From positions 310,001-374,000 of the forward strand of contig NZ_JAUSTI010000001.1 of the NCBI RefSeq assembly GCF_030812775.1: a stretch of DNA of 64,000 bases. Direction: 5' to 3'. The DNA comes from Paenibacillus tundrae. Its GTDB lineage: Bacteria; Bacillota; Bacilli; Paenibacillales; Paenibacillaceae. Within the stretch, counting starts at the first letter, position 1. Each line of letters opens with the position of its first letter. Positions 1-9,552 of this stretch are shown here, piece by piece. The notes under the pieces are model-generated. The model did no database searches, was not told the DNA's origin, and was given only the letters and a program-made list of their open reading frames with translations. Position numbers and translations under genes: made by a program.

Positions 1-1
1 A

Positions 2-2218
2 CGAAGACGAAAACGCTGGATGCTAACGGTGCTGGCTGGAGCCGTAGTATTGACCGGAGGAATATTTGCCGGCATGTACTATATGCAGCCCAAACTGGTC
101 ACCTATACAGCGCAGAATGGTACAGAAATGAAGTTCAAGACAGAGGGAGACCGATTCATGGAATACGGATCGGACGGTACGTGGAAGGAGATGTTCGTCA
201 AAGGCGTCAATCTGGGCGCAACGTCACCAGGACACTATCCGGGTGAATTCCCGCTGACTAAAGAGGACTATCAGAGGTGGTTCCAGCAGATTCAGGATCT
301 GGGCGCTAATGTAATCCGGGTATATACGGTTCATGAGCCGATTTTTTATACTGCTTTGGTCGATTATAATCGCGGTAGGCAGCAGCCCTTATATTTTATA
401 CAGGGGATATGGTCACCTGAGGAAGAGTTGATTGAGAAGCAGGATGCTTATCTTGACCATATCGAGCAAACATTTAAACAGGAAATTGAAAAAGCAGTAT
501 CTGCTGTCTATGGGGATGCGGACATTCCTGATAAACCGGGAGCTTCTAGCGGGAAGTATAAGGCGAATGCAGGGAAATACCTGATGGCATGGCATGTTGG
601 AACCGAGTGGGATCCTATGATGGTGGATAACACGAATAAGACACATCCTGATGTGCCGCAGTACAAGGGAGTTCATTTTTCGGGAACGCCGGATGCTTCA
701 CCATTTGAAAATTGGTTGGCCGAATTGTTAGACTATACGGCTGTATTAGAGAAAGAGTATGGTTGGGAGCATCCAATGACGTTTACGAATTGGGTGACGA
801 CCGATGTACTCGACCATCCAGGTGAACCATTGTATGAAGAGGATCTGGTCAGTGTGGATGCCCGTCATATTGAGTCGAAGGACTGGCAAGGAGGATATTT
901 TGCAGCGTATCATGTGTATCCTTATTATCCTGACTTGTTCCATATCGATAAGACACTTCAAACGATCAAGGATGCCAATGGAGAGTACAACACGTACAAA
1001 AGCTATCTACGCAAGCTCAAAGCCGAGTTTTCCGATATGCCTGTAATGATTACAGAGTACGGTGTACCTTCCTCGCTTGGTATTTCTCATCTGGGCATGG
1101 GAGGAAGGAATCAGGGAGGGCATAACGAGGCAGAGCAAGGTGAGATCGACGCTTCCCTAACTCAAGATATCTATGATGAAGGGTATGCAGGAGCGATCTT
1201 GTTCATGTGGCAAGACGAATGGTTCAAGAAAACTTGGAACACAATGCCACTCGAAATTCCAGCAGACCGACGTGCGTATTGGTTAAACGTGTTGACCAAC
1301 GAGAAGATGTTTGGTTTGCTCGCGATGGAACCTGGGAAACAGGAGCAGTTGACCATTGATGGCAGCTTGGATGATTGGGAGCAACTGAAGGATGATGAGG
1401 TAACGGTCTGGCAGGGTAAAGTGGAGGGCATTCAGGAGATGAAGCTGACTCACGACGAAGCTTACCTGTACATCGGCATGACCTTAGATCAGCCGTTTGA
1501 TCCGAAGCAGACGGTGCTGCACATTGGTACAGACACACTTGCAGGAGGTAATCAGCCTGGCGAGCGACTTCCTGGTCGAACGATCAGTGATGGACTCGAA
1601 ACGGTAATCACGTTGGGGCAGGATGATGAATCTCAAGTGGAGATCGCCAAGGATTATGATTTTAATCGTCGTCTGTATGGCAAGGATGGCTATGACATGT
1701 TGCCAGAGGATTCAGCCGATTCAGCTAATCCATTCCAGCCGTGGAACTTGGCGGTAAGCCTGAGGATGACACCGCCGGATACCCGATCGGCTCACCCGTT
1801 TATGAACGAAAAGGTGGGGGGGCTGAAGCGAGGAACTACAGCTGCAGGGCAGTCTGATACAGATTCGTTAACAGCCTGGCAGTATAACGGAAATCAGGTG
1901 GAGATGCGAATCCCTTGGATGTTACTTGGGTTCGGTGATCCAAGCTCACTACAGGTCATCAACTATGGAGCACTTCAGGAAGGACGACAATTCCAAACTG
2001 AAACAGTAGAGGGCATTACACTGGTTCCATGGTTAATGGAGCGTTCTACGGGTCAAGTATCATGGCCAGGAGGCGAAGCGAATACACTGGACTTGAAGAC
2101 ATTGCCTATGTACAAGTGGCAACCTTGGGAACAGGTTCAATACAGCGAGCGTTTAAAGCTAAGTTATGAGGAAATGAAGAAACGTTTTGAACAAATACCT
2201 AGTTTTCAGACCGAATAA
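2..2218 (+). CDS. Membrane-anchored clan GH-A-like glycoside hydrolase with C-terminal CBM9/DOMON-like domain (5' partial)
   Basis: The reading frame is open to the left edge: six basic residues (RRRKRW) precede the first visible ATG at 20, so the true start probably lies outside the window. A hydrophobic segment near residues 1-22 is a signal anchor. Residues about 55-430 look like a TIM-barrel glycosidase: a VNLG-type first strand, a WHVGTEWDP motif with a likely acid/base Glu, and an ITEYGVP motif with a likely nucleophile Glu. Residues about 445-700 (IDGSLDDW, then DEAYLYIGM) resemble a CBM9/DOMON-like beta-sandwich. Downstream genes encode a polysaccharide synthase and a UDP-sugar dehydrogenase, so I infer a role in trimming or processing an exopolysaccharide outside the membrane. 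The exact GH family is not assigned. Confidence 0.75.
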   Translation, partial: RRRKRWMLTVLAGAVVLTGGIFAGMYYMQPKLVTYTAQNGTEMKFKTEGDRFMEYGSDGTWKEMFVKGVNLGATSPGHYPGEFPLTKEDYQRWFQQIQDLGANVIRVYTVHEPIFYTALVDYNRGRQQPLYFIQGIWSPEEELIEKQDAYLDHIEQTFKQEIEKAVSAVYGDADIPDKPGASSGKYKANAGKYLMAWHVGTEWDPMMVDNTNKTHPDVPQYKGVHFSGTPDASPFENWLAELLDYTAVLEKEYGWEHPMTFTNWVTTDVLDHPGEPLYEEDLVSVDARHIESKDWQGGYFAAYHVYPYYPDLFHIDKTLQTIKDANGEYNTYKSYLRKLKAEFSDMPVMITEYGVPSSLGISHLGMGGRNQGGHNEAEQGEIDASLTQDIYDEGYAGAILFMWQDEWFKKTWNTMPLEIPADRRAYWLNVLTNEKMFGLLAMEPGKQEQLTIDGSLDDWEQLKDDEVTVWQGKVEGIQEMKLTHDEAYLYIGMTLDQPFDPKQTVLHIGTDTLAGGNQPGERLPGRTISDGLETVITLGQDDESQVEIAKDYDFNRRLYGKDGYDMLPEDSADSANPFQPWNLAVSLRMTPPDTRSAHPFMNEKVGGLKRGTTAAGQSDTDSLTAWQYNGNQVEMRIPWMLLGFGDPSSLQVINYGALQEGRQFQTETVEGITLVPWLMERSTGQVSWPGGEANTLDLKTLPMYKWQPWEQVQYSERLKLSYEEMKKRFEQIPSFQTE

Positions 2219-2244
2219 ATCAGTATAAAGGAGGACTTTTTCGA

Positions 2245-3453
2245 ATGTTTCCCAATTTGGCACTAGCTTATCTATTTCTATATATCTGTATAGCGCTTGT
2301 TGTTGTAGGCGTAATCCTGCTGTTTGCCATGAAAATGTCCCACAATGGCAAACAGCGCAAGATGGCGTGGTACGAATCCAAGCAGCGGGACTACTTTACG
2401 TACTTGCAAACTGCACTGACGGAGAATCGTCAACTGAAGTTGCCACCAGGCAAGCTTGCTCCGTTAGAGCGCAGGGTTATCCAGAATAAGTTGATTGAAT
2501 GGATCGATCAGTTCAAGGGAGAGTACCGCGACAAGTTGATTGCCTTGTGCCGTGAGTCAGGGTTTGTAGAGCATGACCTGAAAGAACTGGGCAGACTGCG
2601 TTACGGTCGTCAGATCGATGCAGCGTATCGCTTAGGGGGCATGCGTTGTCCAGAGGCTGTTCCGGGACTTATGGAATTGCTGAAGGATGAGAAGCCTGGT
2701 CCGATGGCGATCATGATTGCTCGCTCCATTGCGAGAAGCACGGTACGTCAAGGGGAGTTAAAGGAGATGCTTGAGGTGCTTTTAACCAAAGGCAAATCCA
2801 TTCATCACCTAGCTGCAGATATTCTACTTGAAACAAGCATGGATACGAGTAAGCTGTTGATTGAATTATTGGAAGACCGTAATCCTGACTTTGTAAAAGT
2901 AGGACTTGTCGCGATGTGGGGACAGGCTGTTCCAGAAGTGATGCCTGCTCTTCACAGGCTGGTGGGTGCAGAGCAGCAGGATGTACGTGCTGAGGCAGTG
3001 AAGCTGTACCTTAGTGCAAGCCCTGCACTGCGAGATGAGACGATTTTGAAATTAATGCAGGATGCAGATCCCGAGGTGCGCGCCGAAGTCGCTCAAGCGC
3101 TGGGCTCGAAGCATGCATCTGGCAGTATTCCGTTGCTGCGTAAAGCGCTACGAGATGAGGACTATGGAGTACGATACAACAGTGCAGAGAGTCTGGCGAA
3201 GCTGGGCGAGCCTGGATTCGAAGCGCTGTGCCAAGCTGCTGTACAAGGTACAAACGTTGAACGTGAAATTGCGATGCAGCAGATTGAGAGCACGATGCAA
3301 CACACGGGAACAGATCATAGACCTGTTGAACAGATGATTGCACATAACAAAAAAAGGCTGCTATATGATCGGTATTTCGGCTCACCAATTGACCATCGCA
3401 CAAGCAAGAAACGTACAGGTGTGGCAACGGTAGGAGGGGATTACACTGCTTAG
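2245..3453 (+). CDS. Membrane-anchored HEAT-repeat protein
   Basis: A strong ribosome site (AAAGGAGG) precedes the ATG by a normal distance. Residues about 5-28 form one hydrophobic segment. From about residue 125 to 350 the protein is a run of paired helices typical of HEAT/PBS-lyase repeats, for example DPEVRAEVAQALG and DYGVRYNSAESLAKLG. HEAT proteins of this type serve as scaffolds. Its position between the glycosidase and the family 2 glycosyltransferase, with the next gene's likely start overlapping its stop, suggests it organises the polysaccharide synthase at the membrane. This role is inferred from context. No catalytic motif is visible. Confidence 0.8.
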   Translation: MFPNLALAYLFLYICIALVVVGVILLFAMKMSHNGKQRKMAWYESKQRDYFTYLQTALTENRQLKLPPGKLAPLERRVIQNKLIEWIDQFKGEYRDKLIALCRESGFVEHDLKELGRLRYGRQIDAAYRLGGMRCPEAVPGLMELLKDEKPGPMAIMIARSIARSTVRQGELKEMLEVLLTKGKSIHHLAADILLETSMDTSKLLIELLEDRNPDFVKVGLVAMWGQAVPEVMPALHRLVGAEQQDVRAEAVKLYLSASPALRDETILKLMQDADPEVRAEVAQALGSKHASGSIPLLRKALRDEDYGVRYNSAESLAKLGEPGFEALCQAAVQGTNVEREIAMQQIESTMQHTGTDHRPVEQMIAHNKKRLLYDRYFGSPIDHRTSKKRTGVATVGGDYTA

Positions 3454-4876
3454 AGATCTTTTATTAATCTACGGTATGGTGGCTATATATTATGTGGTTT
3501 TTGTTAACACACTATATTTCTCCATCTTAGCCCTTTCATTCCGCAACATATGGACGATATTCCGACGTTCGCACTATTCCAAATACAATACGTTGTCAGG
3601 GTCGGAACTGGTGCCTTCGGTCTCCTTGCTGGTACCGGCATACAATGAGGAACTAACGATTATTGAAAATGTAAACTGTCTTATGACGCTGAACTATCCG
3701 ACGTATGAGGTCATTGTGGTTAACGATGGTTCGAGTGATGATACGTTGAAAAAGTTACTGCAAGAGTACCATCTTAAACCGATGAGCAACACGAAAATGC
3801 ACGGCAAAATCCCCTGTCAAAATGTACGTGGCATTTATCATAATCCGGAATTCCCGGATTTGTATGTCATTGATAAAGAGAACGGTGGCAAGGCGGATTC
3901 ACTTAATGCAGGGATCAACCTGTCTCACTATCCTCTAATTTCTTCAATCGATGCCGACTCACTTCTGGAGAAGGATGCCTTGATCCGTATGGCTCGCATG
4001 TACATGGAGAACCCAGAAGAGACGGTGGCGATTGGCGGCGATGTTCGTATAGCTAATGGCTGTAAGATCGAAAATGGAGCCGTACAGGATGTATCTCTTC
4101 CTCGCAAAATGTGGCCGATGTTCCAGTCCATTGAGTACCTCAAAGCCTTTCTCGGCGGACGAATTGGCTGGAGCCATATGAATGGCTTGATCATTGTATC
4201 AGGTGCCTTCGGTATGTTCCGTAAGGATGCAGTTATTGCCGTCGGAGGCTATCGGGACGGTTATCCTGGGGAGGACATGAATATTATTATCAAGCTTCAC
4301 CGCTATATGCTGGAAAATAAATTGAAGTATCGCGTGGCGTTCTGTCCTGAAGCGGTATGTTGGACACAGGCGCCGGATTCTTACCGAATCTTGTCCAGTC
4401 AGCGCAAGCGTTGGGGACGGGGAAATCTGAAGAACATGCTTGAGAATCGTGGCATGTTGTTCAACCCGAAATATAAAGTAATGGGCATGGTGACGATGCC
4501 GTACAATGTCATTTTTGAAGCGCTCAACCCATATTTCCGGATTACCGGACTTCTGGCACTTGCCGGATACGTGCTGATGGATATGACGCAGTGGCCGATC
4601 CTCGTGTTGTTCGGATTGTTGAATTTTGTGAGTGGTTATCTGCTGAGTGTAGGCGCGCTAGTGCTGGAGGAAATTGCATTTAAACGTTACAACAAGCTAT
4701 CTGATCTGGTCAAAATGCTGGTATTCTCTGCCTTGAAATTTGTAGGTTATCATCAGCTCGGTGTGCTCTGGAGATTGCAGGGTCACATTCAGTTTATGCA
4801 AAACAACAATTCATGGGGCACGATGACTCGCCAGAGCTGGTCAGAAGAAGAAAAGGGTGCAAGCAAAGCTGCTTGA
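3446..4876 (+). CDS. Processive family 2 glycosyltransferase, membrane-bound (polysaccharide synthase)
   Basis: Canonical GT2 motifs are present: VPAYNEE, VVNDGSSDDT, a DADS metal-binding site, GAFGMFRKDAV, GEDMN and the acceptor-site QRKRWGRG (QxxRW). One N-terminal transmembrane helix and about three C-terminal helices match processive synthases such as poly-GlcNAc or cellulose-like enzymes. The first ATG in frame (3476) has no ribosome site and falls inside the first helix. An AGGAGG at 3432-3437 sits eight bases before an in-frame CTG at 3446, giving an extended start LRDLLLIYG that completes the helix. I prefer this CTG start, which overlaps the previous stop codon. The polymer made is unknown; the UDP-sugar dehydrogenase downstream suggests it contains a uronic acid. 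Confidence 0.85.
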   Translation: MLRDLLLIYGMVAIYYVVFVNTLYFSILALSFRNIWTIFRRSHYSKYNTLSGSELVPSVSLLVPAYNEELTIIENVNCLMTLNYPTYEVIVVNDGSSDDTLKKLLQEYHLKPMSNTKMHGKIPCQNVRGIYHNPEFPDLYVIDKENGGKADSLNAGINLSHYPLISSIDADSLLEKDALIRMARMYMENPEETVAIGGDVRIANGCKIENGAVQDVSLPRKMWPMFQSIEYLKAFLGGRIGWSHMNGLIIVSGAFGMFRKDAVIAVGGYRDGYPGEDMNIIIKLHRYMLENKLKYRVAFCPEAVCWTQAPDSYRILSSQRKRWGRGNLKNMLENRGMLFNPKYKVMGMVTMPYNVIFEALNPYFRITGLLALAGYVLMDMTQWPILVLFGLLNFVSGYLLSVGALVLEEIAFKRYNKLSDLVKMLVFSALKFVGYHQLGVLWRLQGHIQFMQNNNSWGTMTRQSWSEEEKGASKAA

Positions 4877-4907
4877 TCATCACTGAAGGAGAAGGGTGGA
4901 AAAGAAC

Positions 4908-5711
4908 ATGCCAAATACGGCAACATTGCAGCGTGAGACTGCGGTCAATGTGTATCGAAGTGTAGAGCAAGGGTTGAAGGAAACGGGTGCCGGAACATGT
5001 GGTTTAATGTTCATCCACTGTGCAGGGAATATTCAGCCAGAGCAGCAGATCCGAACACATTTGGAGCAGACACATGATTATGACTTTCAGTTGTGGAAGG
5101 ATGGAGCTACGCAGACGATTGCAGTTCTATTGCCGAGATTAACCTTGGATGAGATTCACTATGCAGGACTTCGGATCAAGCATGAACTACAGGAAACGGT
5201 ACCTGGTGCCGATCCACAGATTACACTGGCTAGCTTCACGGATAAGGATCGTCCTTCACAAGCGACCATCCAGCATATGGCTGAATCCTCGAAGCTTGTA
5301 GACTCATCGGAGATTCATATCTACACGCTGGACAAGACATCAGCAGATCCAGAACGTATTTTGATTGTAGATAATGATCCGACCGTGCGTGAGTTTCTGC
5401 AATTGCGTTTGAAAATGCAAGGCTACGAGACGTATGAAGCTGTAGATGGTCTGGCTGCACTGGAGCTTATCGAGAAGGTGACACCAGATCTGGTACTGAC
5501 CGAATTGAATTTGTATGGTATTGACGGCTTGCCGTTCATTCACCATATCCAGAAGTTAGAGATAGAGCAGCCACCTAAAATCGTCGTTCTGACGGAGCAA
5601 CGTGTTGAGCAAACAATCAGCCAATGCTTCCGTAGCGGGGTTGATGATTATATGACCAAGCCGTTCTCACCTGTAGAGCTGGATGCTCGTATTCGGCGGT
5701 GCCTGCACTAG
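4908..5711 (+). CDS. Response-regulator-like protein with degenerate receiver (Asp to Glu) and GGDEF-like N-terminus
   Basis: The C-terminal ~120 residues are a CheY-type receiver: ILIVDND acidic pocket, VVLTEQ (conserved Thr) and MTKPF (conserved Lys). The phosphoacceptor position reads LVLTELNL, so the usual Asp is Glu (codon at 5502), which resembles a permanently active or unphosphorylated pseudo-receiver. The N-terminal ~140 residues have a degenerate nucleotide-cyclase/GGDEF-like pattern (alpha-beta, LLPRLTLDEIHYAGLRIKHEL) without a GGDEF motif. No DNA-binding domain is present. It sits in the exopolysaccharide operon and probably modulates the synthase by protein contact or nucleotide binding (inference). 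A GTG at 4896 is an alternative start; ATG 4908 is better spaced from GAAGGGTGG. Confidence 0.7.
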   Translation: MPNTATLQRETAVNVYRSVEQGLKETGAGTCGLMFIHCAGNIQPEQQIRTHLEQTHDYDFQLWKDGATQTIAVLLPRLTLDEIHYAGLRIKHELQETVPGADPQITLASFTDKDRPSQATIQHMAESSKLVDSSEIHIYTLDKTSADPERILIVDNDPTVREFLQLRLKMQGYETYEAVDGLAALELIEKVTPDLVLTELNLYGIDGLPFIHHIQKLEIEQPPKIVVLTEQRVEQTISQCFRSGVDDYMTKPFSPVELDARIRRCLH

Positions 5712-5803
5712 ATCGTTGTGAATTTATGCAAATGCCAAAGAGATAACGATAGACAAAAAGAACAAATTTCACACAAAATCAAATCATTGTTGGAGGGACT
5801 ATC

Positions 5804-7171
5804 ATGCATAATCAACATTTCCACTCATTATTAAATGCGATTGAAAATAAAGAAGCGGTACTCGGCGTGGTCGGGCTCGGTTATGTAGGGCTTCCACTTG
5901 CTGTAGAAATGGTGAATCAAGGCTTCACTGTCATCGGAATTGATCTTGATGCTTCTAAGGTAGAGAGTATCTATCACGGAGATTCATACATTCACGACAT
6001 CTCATCTGAGGAATTGAAAAAAGTGATGGAGACAGGTCGTTTCCAACCAACGACAGATTATAGTATGCTCCGTGTCATCGATGCGTTGAGTATCTGTGTA
6101 CCAACACCACTGAGCGAGAACCAAGATCCAGATACGTCGTACATTGAGACGGTAGTTGATCAGATAAAATTGCATATGAAACCAGGCATGTTGATCACGC
6201 TGGAGAGTACAACCTATCCGGGAACTACCGAAGAACTGATTCAACAGAAGCTGGACAAAATCGGACATGAAGCAGGTAAAGACTACTTCCTTTGCTTCTC
6301 GCCAGAGCGGGTTGACCCGTCCAACGGACGATTCACAACGTTCAATACGCCTAAGGTCATTGGAGGCACCACCGAAGCTTGCCTTAAGCTAGGAACGGCG
6401 TTGTATGGTAAATATGTGCAAACCGTTGTACCCGTATCTTCACCAAAAGTAGCGGAGATGTCTAAATTGCTTGAAAATACATTCCGCAGCGTGAATATCG
6501 CCTTCGTGAATGAAATGGCGATGATGTGTGATCGCATGGGCATCGACATCTGGGAAGTCATTGATGCAGCTGCAACCAAACCGTTTGGCTTCATGCCATT
6601 CTATCCGGGCCCTGGCATCGGTGGGCACTGCATTCCACTGGATCCAATGTATCTATCTTGGAAAGCAAAAGGATTCCGTTTCTACAGTAAATTTATTGAA
6701 CTGGCACAATCGACGAATGACAACATGCCATATTATGTTCTGAATAAAACGTCAACCATTCTGAACGAATACGCCAAGTCTGTTCGGAATTCCAATATAT
6801 TGCTGCTTGGTATGTCATACAAGCCGAATATCGCAGATCTGCGTGAGTCCCCAGGACTGGAAGTGTATGAATTGTTCAAGGAAAGTGGAGCCAATGTAAG
6901 CTACTACGACCCGTATGCTGATTCATTCTTGGACAAACATGGCGATACCGTACACAGCGAAGTGTTCAATCTGGAACAGTTCAAAACATACGATTGCATC
7001 GTGCTGATTACCAATCATAAGGATCTTCCATATCGTGAAATTTCGGAGCTCGGTGTACCGATTCTTGATACACGTAATGCATTCCGCACATATACACAGC
7101 CTCATATTTATAAGATTGGTCACTCGGTACAACACCCTGTGCTTGAACCAAGTGAAGCGTTGCTCGTCTGA
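5804..7171 (+). CDS. UDP-glucose/UDP-N-acetylglucosamine 6-dehydrogenase family (WbpA/WecC-like)
   Basis: It makes a UDP-uronic acid by two NAD-dependent oxidations at C6. The N-terminal Rossmann motif is VVGLGYVGLP (about residues 22-31), followed by IDLD; the central domain carries ESTTYPGTT; the catalytic cysteine is C276 in GIGGHCIPLDP; the C-terminal UDP-binding domain contains MSYKPNIADLRESP. Its 455 residues fit UDP-GlcNAc 6-dehydrogenases of the WbpA group better than the shorter UDP-glucose enzymes, but the sugar cannot be fixed from sequence alone. GGAGGG precedes the ATG. It ends 8 bases before the next gene and should feed the glycosyltransferase encoded upstream. Confidence 0.85.
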   Translation: MHNQHFHSLLNAIENKEAVLGVVGLGYVGLPLAVEMVNQGFTVIGIDLDASKVESIYHGDSYIHDISSEELKKVMETGRFQPTTDYSMLRVIDALSICVPTPLSENQDPDTSYIETVVDQIKLHMKPGMLITLESTTYPGTTEELIQQKLDKIGHEAGKDYFLCFSPERVDPSNGRFTTFNTPKVIGGTTEACLKLGTALYGKYVQTVVPVSSPKVAEMSKLLENTFRSVNIAFVNEMAMMCDRMGIDIWEVIDAAATKPFGFMPFYPGPGIGGHCIPLDPMYLSWKAKGFRFYSKFIELAQSTNDNMPYYVLNKTSTILNEYAKSVRNSNILLLGMSYKPNIADLRESPGLEVYELFKESGANVSYYDPYADSFLDKHGDTVHSEVFNLEQFKTYDCIVLITNHKDLPYREISELGVPILDTRNAFRTYTQPHIYKIGHSVQHPVLEPSEALLV

Positions 7172-7179
7172 GGAATCCA

Positions 7180-8103
7180 ATGACACGATGGAGGCAGGTT
7201 CCGGTGAAGGCAAAATGGGTACTTCTGGCGCTGATATTTTGCCTGCTGCTTCTACCCTGGTTGCTCAAGTGGTTCTCTCATGAGGAACACAAAGCGACTT
7301 GGCTGTGGGACGCTTCCATTATTGCAGAGCAGACACCGGAAATTATCTCATTTTCCAAAGAGCAGGGCGTGAATGTAATCTTCCTGCAAATACAGGATGA
7401 AGTATCCAATGATACGTACCGCAAATTTATCGCTGCTGCGAAGGTGGCGGAGATTGAGGTACATGCCCTGAACGGTCATGCGGATTGGGCTTATACGGAG
7501 AAACGGGAAGAAGGACTGGCTTTTATTGAGCGAGTGCGAGCATATAATGCAGCTTCTGCTAAGAATGAACGTTTTGAAGGTGTCCAACTGGATGTGGAAC
7601 CATATCAACTGAAACGCTGGGAGAATGAGGAGAGTCGTGTGATTGCAGAGTGGCAAGACAACATGAAGGCTTGGACGGAAGCGGGAGAGGATGCAGGATT
7701 GTACATGAGCGCTGCCATTCCGTTCTGGCTGGATGCCCGTCAGTCATCTGGGAATGAAGGGACGTTCAGTCACTGGGTCATTTCTCACTTCGATGCAGTA
7801 GCTATCATGGCGTATCGCGACAGTGGGCAACAGATGTACGATCTGTCCAAGGAGGAACTGGACGAGGCAGACGACCTAGGCAAGAAAGTCTGGATCGGGG
7901 CAGAGTTAGCAGATACGCATGAGGGGGATCACCTGACCTTTTTCCGTAAACCGATTAGCAATATGGATGAGGAAATGGAGCAGGTGTTCAAACTTGGCTC
8001 TACTCATTCTTCCTTTGCAGGTGTTGCTGTGCATCATTATGAAGCATGGTATGCGAAGAAGAACGGCATTCCGCTTGCACGCAAGGATGATGAGCAGAAA
8101 TAG
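7180..8103 (+). CDS. Membrane-anchored TIM-barrel protein, putative glycosidase-like
   Basis: A short basic N-terminus and a transmembrane helix (about residues 12-31) anchor an extracytoplasmic domain. The rest has alternating strands and helices of a TIM barrel: VNVIFLQIQDE, FEGVQLDVEPYQ, GLYMSAAIPFW, FDAVAIMAYRD, KKVWIGAE. The QLDVEPY motif at strand four resembles the DxxDxE catalytic loop of GH18 chitinase-like folds, although only one Asp and the Glu are clear. It is the last gene before a strong terminator, so it belongs to the polysaccharide operon. A hydrolase or deacetylase-associated role for the polymer is inferred; catalytic activity is unproven. Confidence 0.65.
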   Translation: MTRWRQVPVKAKWVLLALIFCLLLLPWLLKWFSHEEHKATWLWDASIIAEQTPEIISFSKEQGVNVIFLQIQDEVSNDTYRKFIAAAKVAEIEVHALNGHADWAYTEKREEGLAFIERVRAYNAASAKNERFEGVQLDVEPYQLKRWENEESRVIAEWQDNMKAWTEAGEDAGLYMSAAIPFWLDARQSSGNEGTFSHWVISHFDAVAIMAYRDSGQQMYDLSKEELDEADDLGKKVWIGAELADTHEGDHLTFFRKPISNMDEEMEQVFKLGSTHSSFAGVAVHHYEAWYAKKNGIPLARKDDEQK

Positions 8104-8180
8104 AGTCACCGTTATGGGGATCAAGGATCAGTTGAGCCTTACAACGTGCAGACGATATGAGATGAATAAATGAGCGAACA

Positions 8181-8224
8181 AGAAAGGCAAGTCCTGATAT
8201 GAAGAGGACTTGCCTTTCTTTTTG
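8181..8224 (+). terminator. Intrinsic terminator of the exopolysaccharide operon
   Basis: A perfect 15-bp inverted repeat (8181-8195 and 8205-8219, 9-nt loop) is followed by a T run. It lies 78 bases after the last gene of the operon. Confidence 0.9.
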
Positions 8225-8360
8225 TTATGAATGCTAAGGACGCTCGCAAGAGATACCATAGATGGTCATGACTTCATATCAATTCGCTAACTTGGCTTAG
8301 CTGAAAGATCCAACGTCATAATCAAAAGGAGGATGAGGGTGTAAGGAGGTTGTGCACCTC

Positions 8361-9233
8361 CTATTCCTTGTTGCTCTCCGTTGTCCGATAACGGTTGGGG
8401 GGCAGACCGACTTGTTTTTTGAACGCTTTGGAGAAGGAGAACAAGTCGGGGTAACCGACGGAATGAGCCACTTCAGTTAAGCTTAGCGGGGTCTGCACAA
8501 GTAAGCGCTTAGCCTGATCCATTTTTAATTGCTGAATATATTGGACGGGAGAGAGACCGTACGCTCTGCGGAACTGTTTGGCAAAGTGGGTTCGATCCAC
8601 GCCTGCATGAGCAGACACGCCTTCCACTGTAATGCCGCCAGCAAAATGGATATCCATATACTCCTTGCCTTTCTGGAGCCAGGGAGTAGCGGAGTCAGGC
8701 TGCAGTCCCTTGATTGCCGGAGAACGGGCGATTCGGTCGAAGAGGCTTAGAAACCGAGTAAGTCGTCCCAGATCACTTGCTCCGTCCTGTGGTTTGCGAA
8801 CATCCTCCATAAATGCACGCATTGCACTTGCTGTCTCTGGCGTTAACACACCTGAACGATAAGGAGAGTCTGGAGTCAGACCAATTCGGGAGAGCAGTTC
8901 TGCCGCATGTGAGCCGTCAAAGGCAATAAATATTTTCTGCAATGTGTTCTCAGGGGTGGTCCAGTACTCATGAGTGACATGCGGAAATAGACAGAACGCA
9001 TCTCTTGCTCGCAAGGCATAATGTTGCCCATTCTGAATGAACGTACCTTCTCCCTCTAACACAAACAGCAAATAATGATAAGGTGTGGTGCGAGGGCCAA
9101 TATGATAATTGTTCTTGGCTAAATTGCGGCCGATACGAATCGGCCAGGCGCCACCGGCTTTCTCGAATTCAGATGGAGTGAAGAAAATAATATCCAAAAA
9201 CTCGTGGTGGTCCTCCTTCATGCTCTCGGTCAT
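8361..9233 (-). CDS. AraC-family transcriptional regulator with cupin sensor
   Basis: The N-terminal half is an AraC-type cupin ligand pocket (HYLLFVLEGEG, DAFCLFPHVTHEYW). The C-terminal half carries two helix-turn-helix motifs (VEGVSAHAGVDRTHFAKQFRRAYG and LTEVAHSVGYPDLFSFSKAFKKQVG), followed by the conserved PxxYR. I chose ATG 9233, preceded at good distance by GAGGTG; a GTG at 9242 is the other option. It is divergent from the SsuD-like gene across a 500-base spacer and is the obvious local regulator of that cluster, probably responding to a sugar-like ligand (inference). Confidence 0.85.
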   Translation of the reverse strand: MTESMKEDHHEFLDIIFFTPSEFEKAGGAWPIRIGRNLAKNNYHIGPRTTPYHYLLFVLEGEGTFIQNGQHYALRARDAFCLFPHVTHEYWTTPENTLQKIFIAFDGSHAAELLSRIGLTPDSPYRSGVLTPETASAMRAFMEDVRKPQDGASDLGRLTRFLSLFDRIARSPAIKGLQPDSATPWLQKGKEYMDIHFAGGITVEGVSAHAGVDRTHFAKQFRRAYGLSPVQYIQQLKMDQAKRLLVQTPLSLTEVAHSVGYPDLFSFSKAFKKQVGLPPNRYRTTESNKE

Positions 9234-9552
9234 CGGGAACACCTCTTTAATGAATAAGTATTATAGATACGATCTGAAAGGTTCGCTTATAACCTATTAT
9301 ACAGGTGGGTTTTATACATATTCAAGATCGACGAGACCTAATTCTGAGAAAAGACCACAAAATGACAAAATAAAATTACCGCGAAATGACATTGATCACA
9401 GACAAATCAATTGATATGATGTCCATACCTATTAAACCAAGTTAATTAATCGGTATTTAGAACTTATGTACTAATAAAATGAACAGAAATTAGGCGCACT
9501 TTAAAAATAAGTTTCAAGAGGTGCCAACGTAGTGGAGGGGACGAAATCGATT

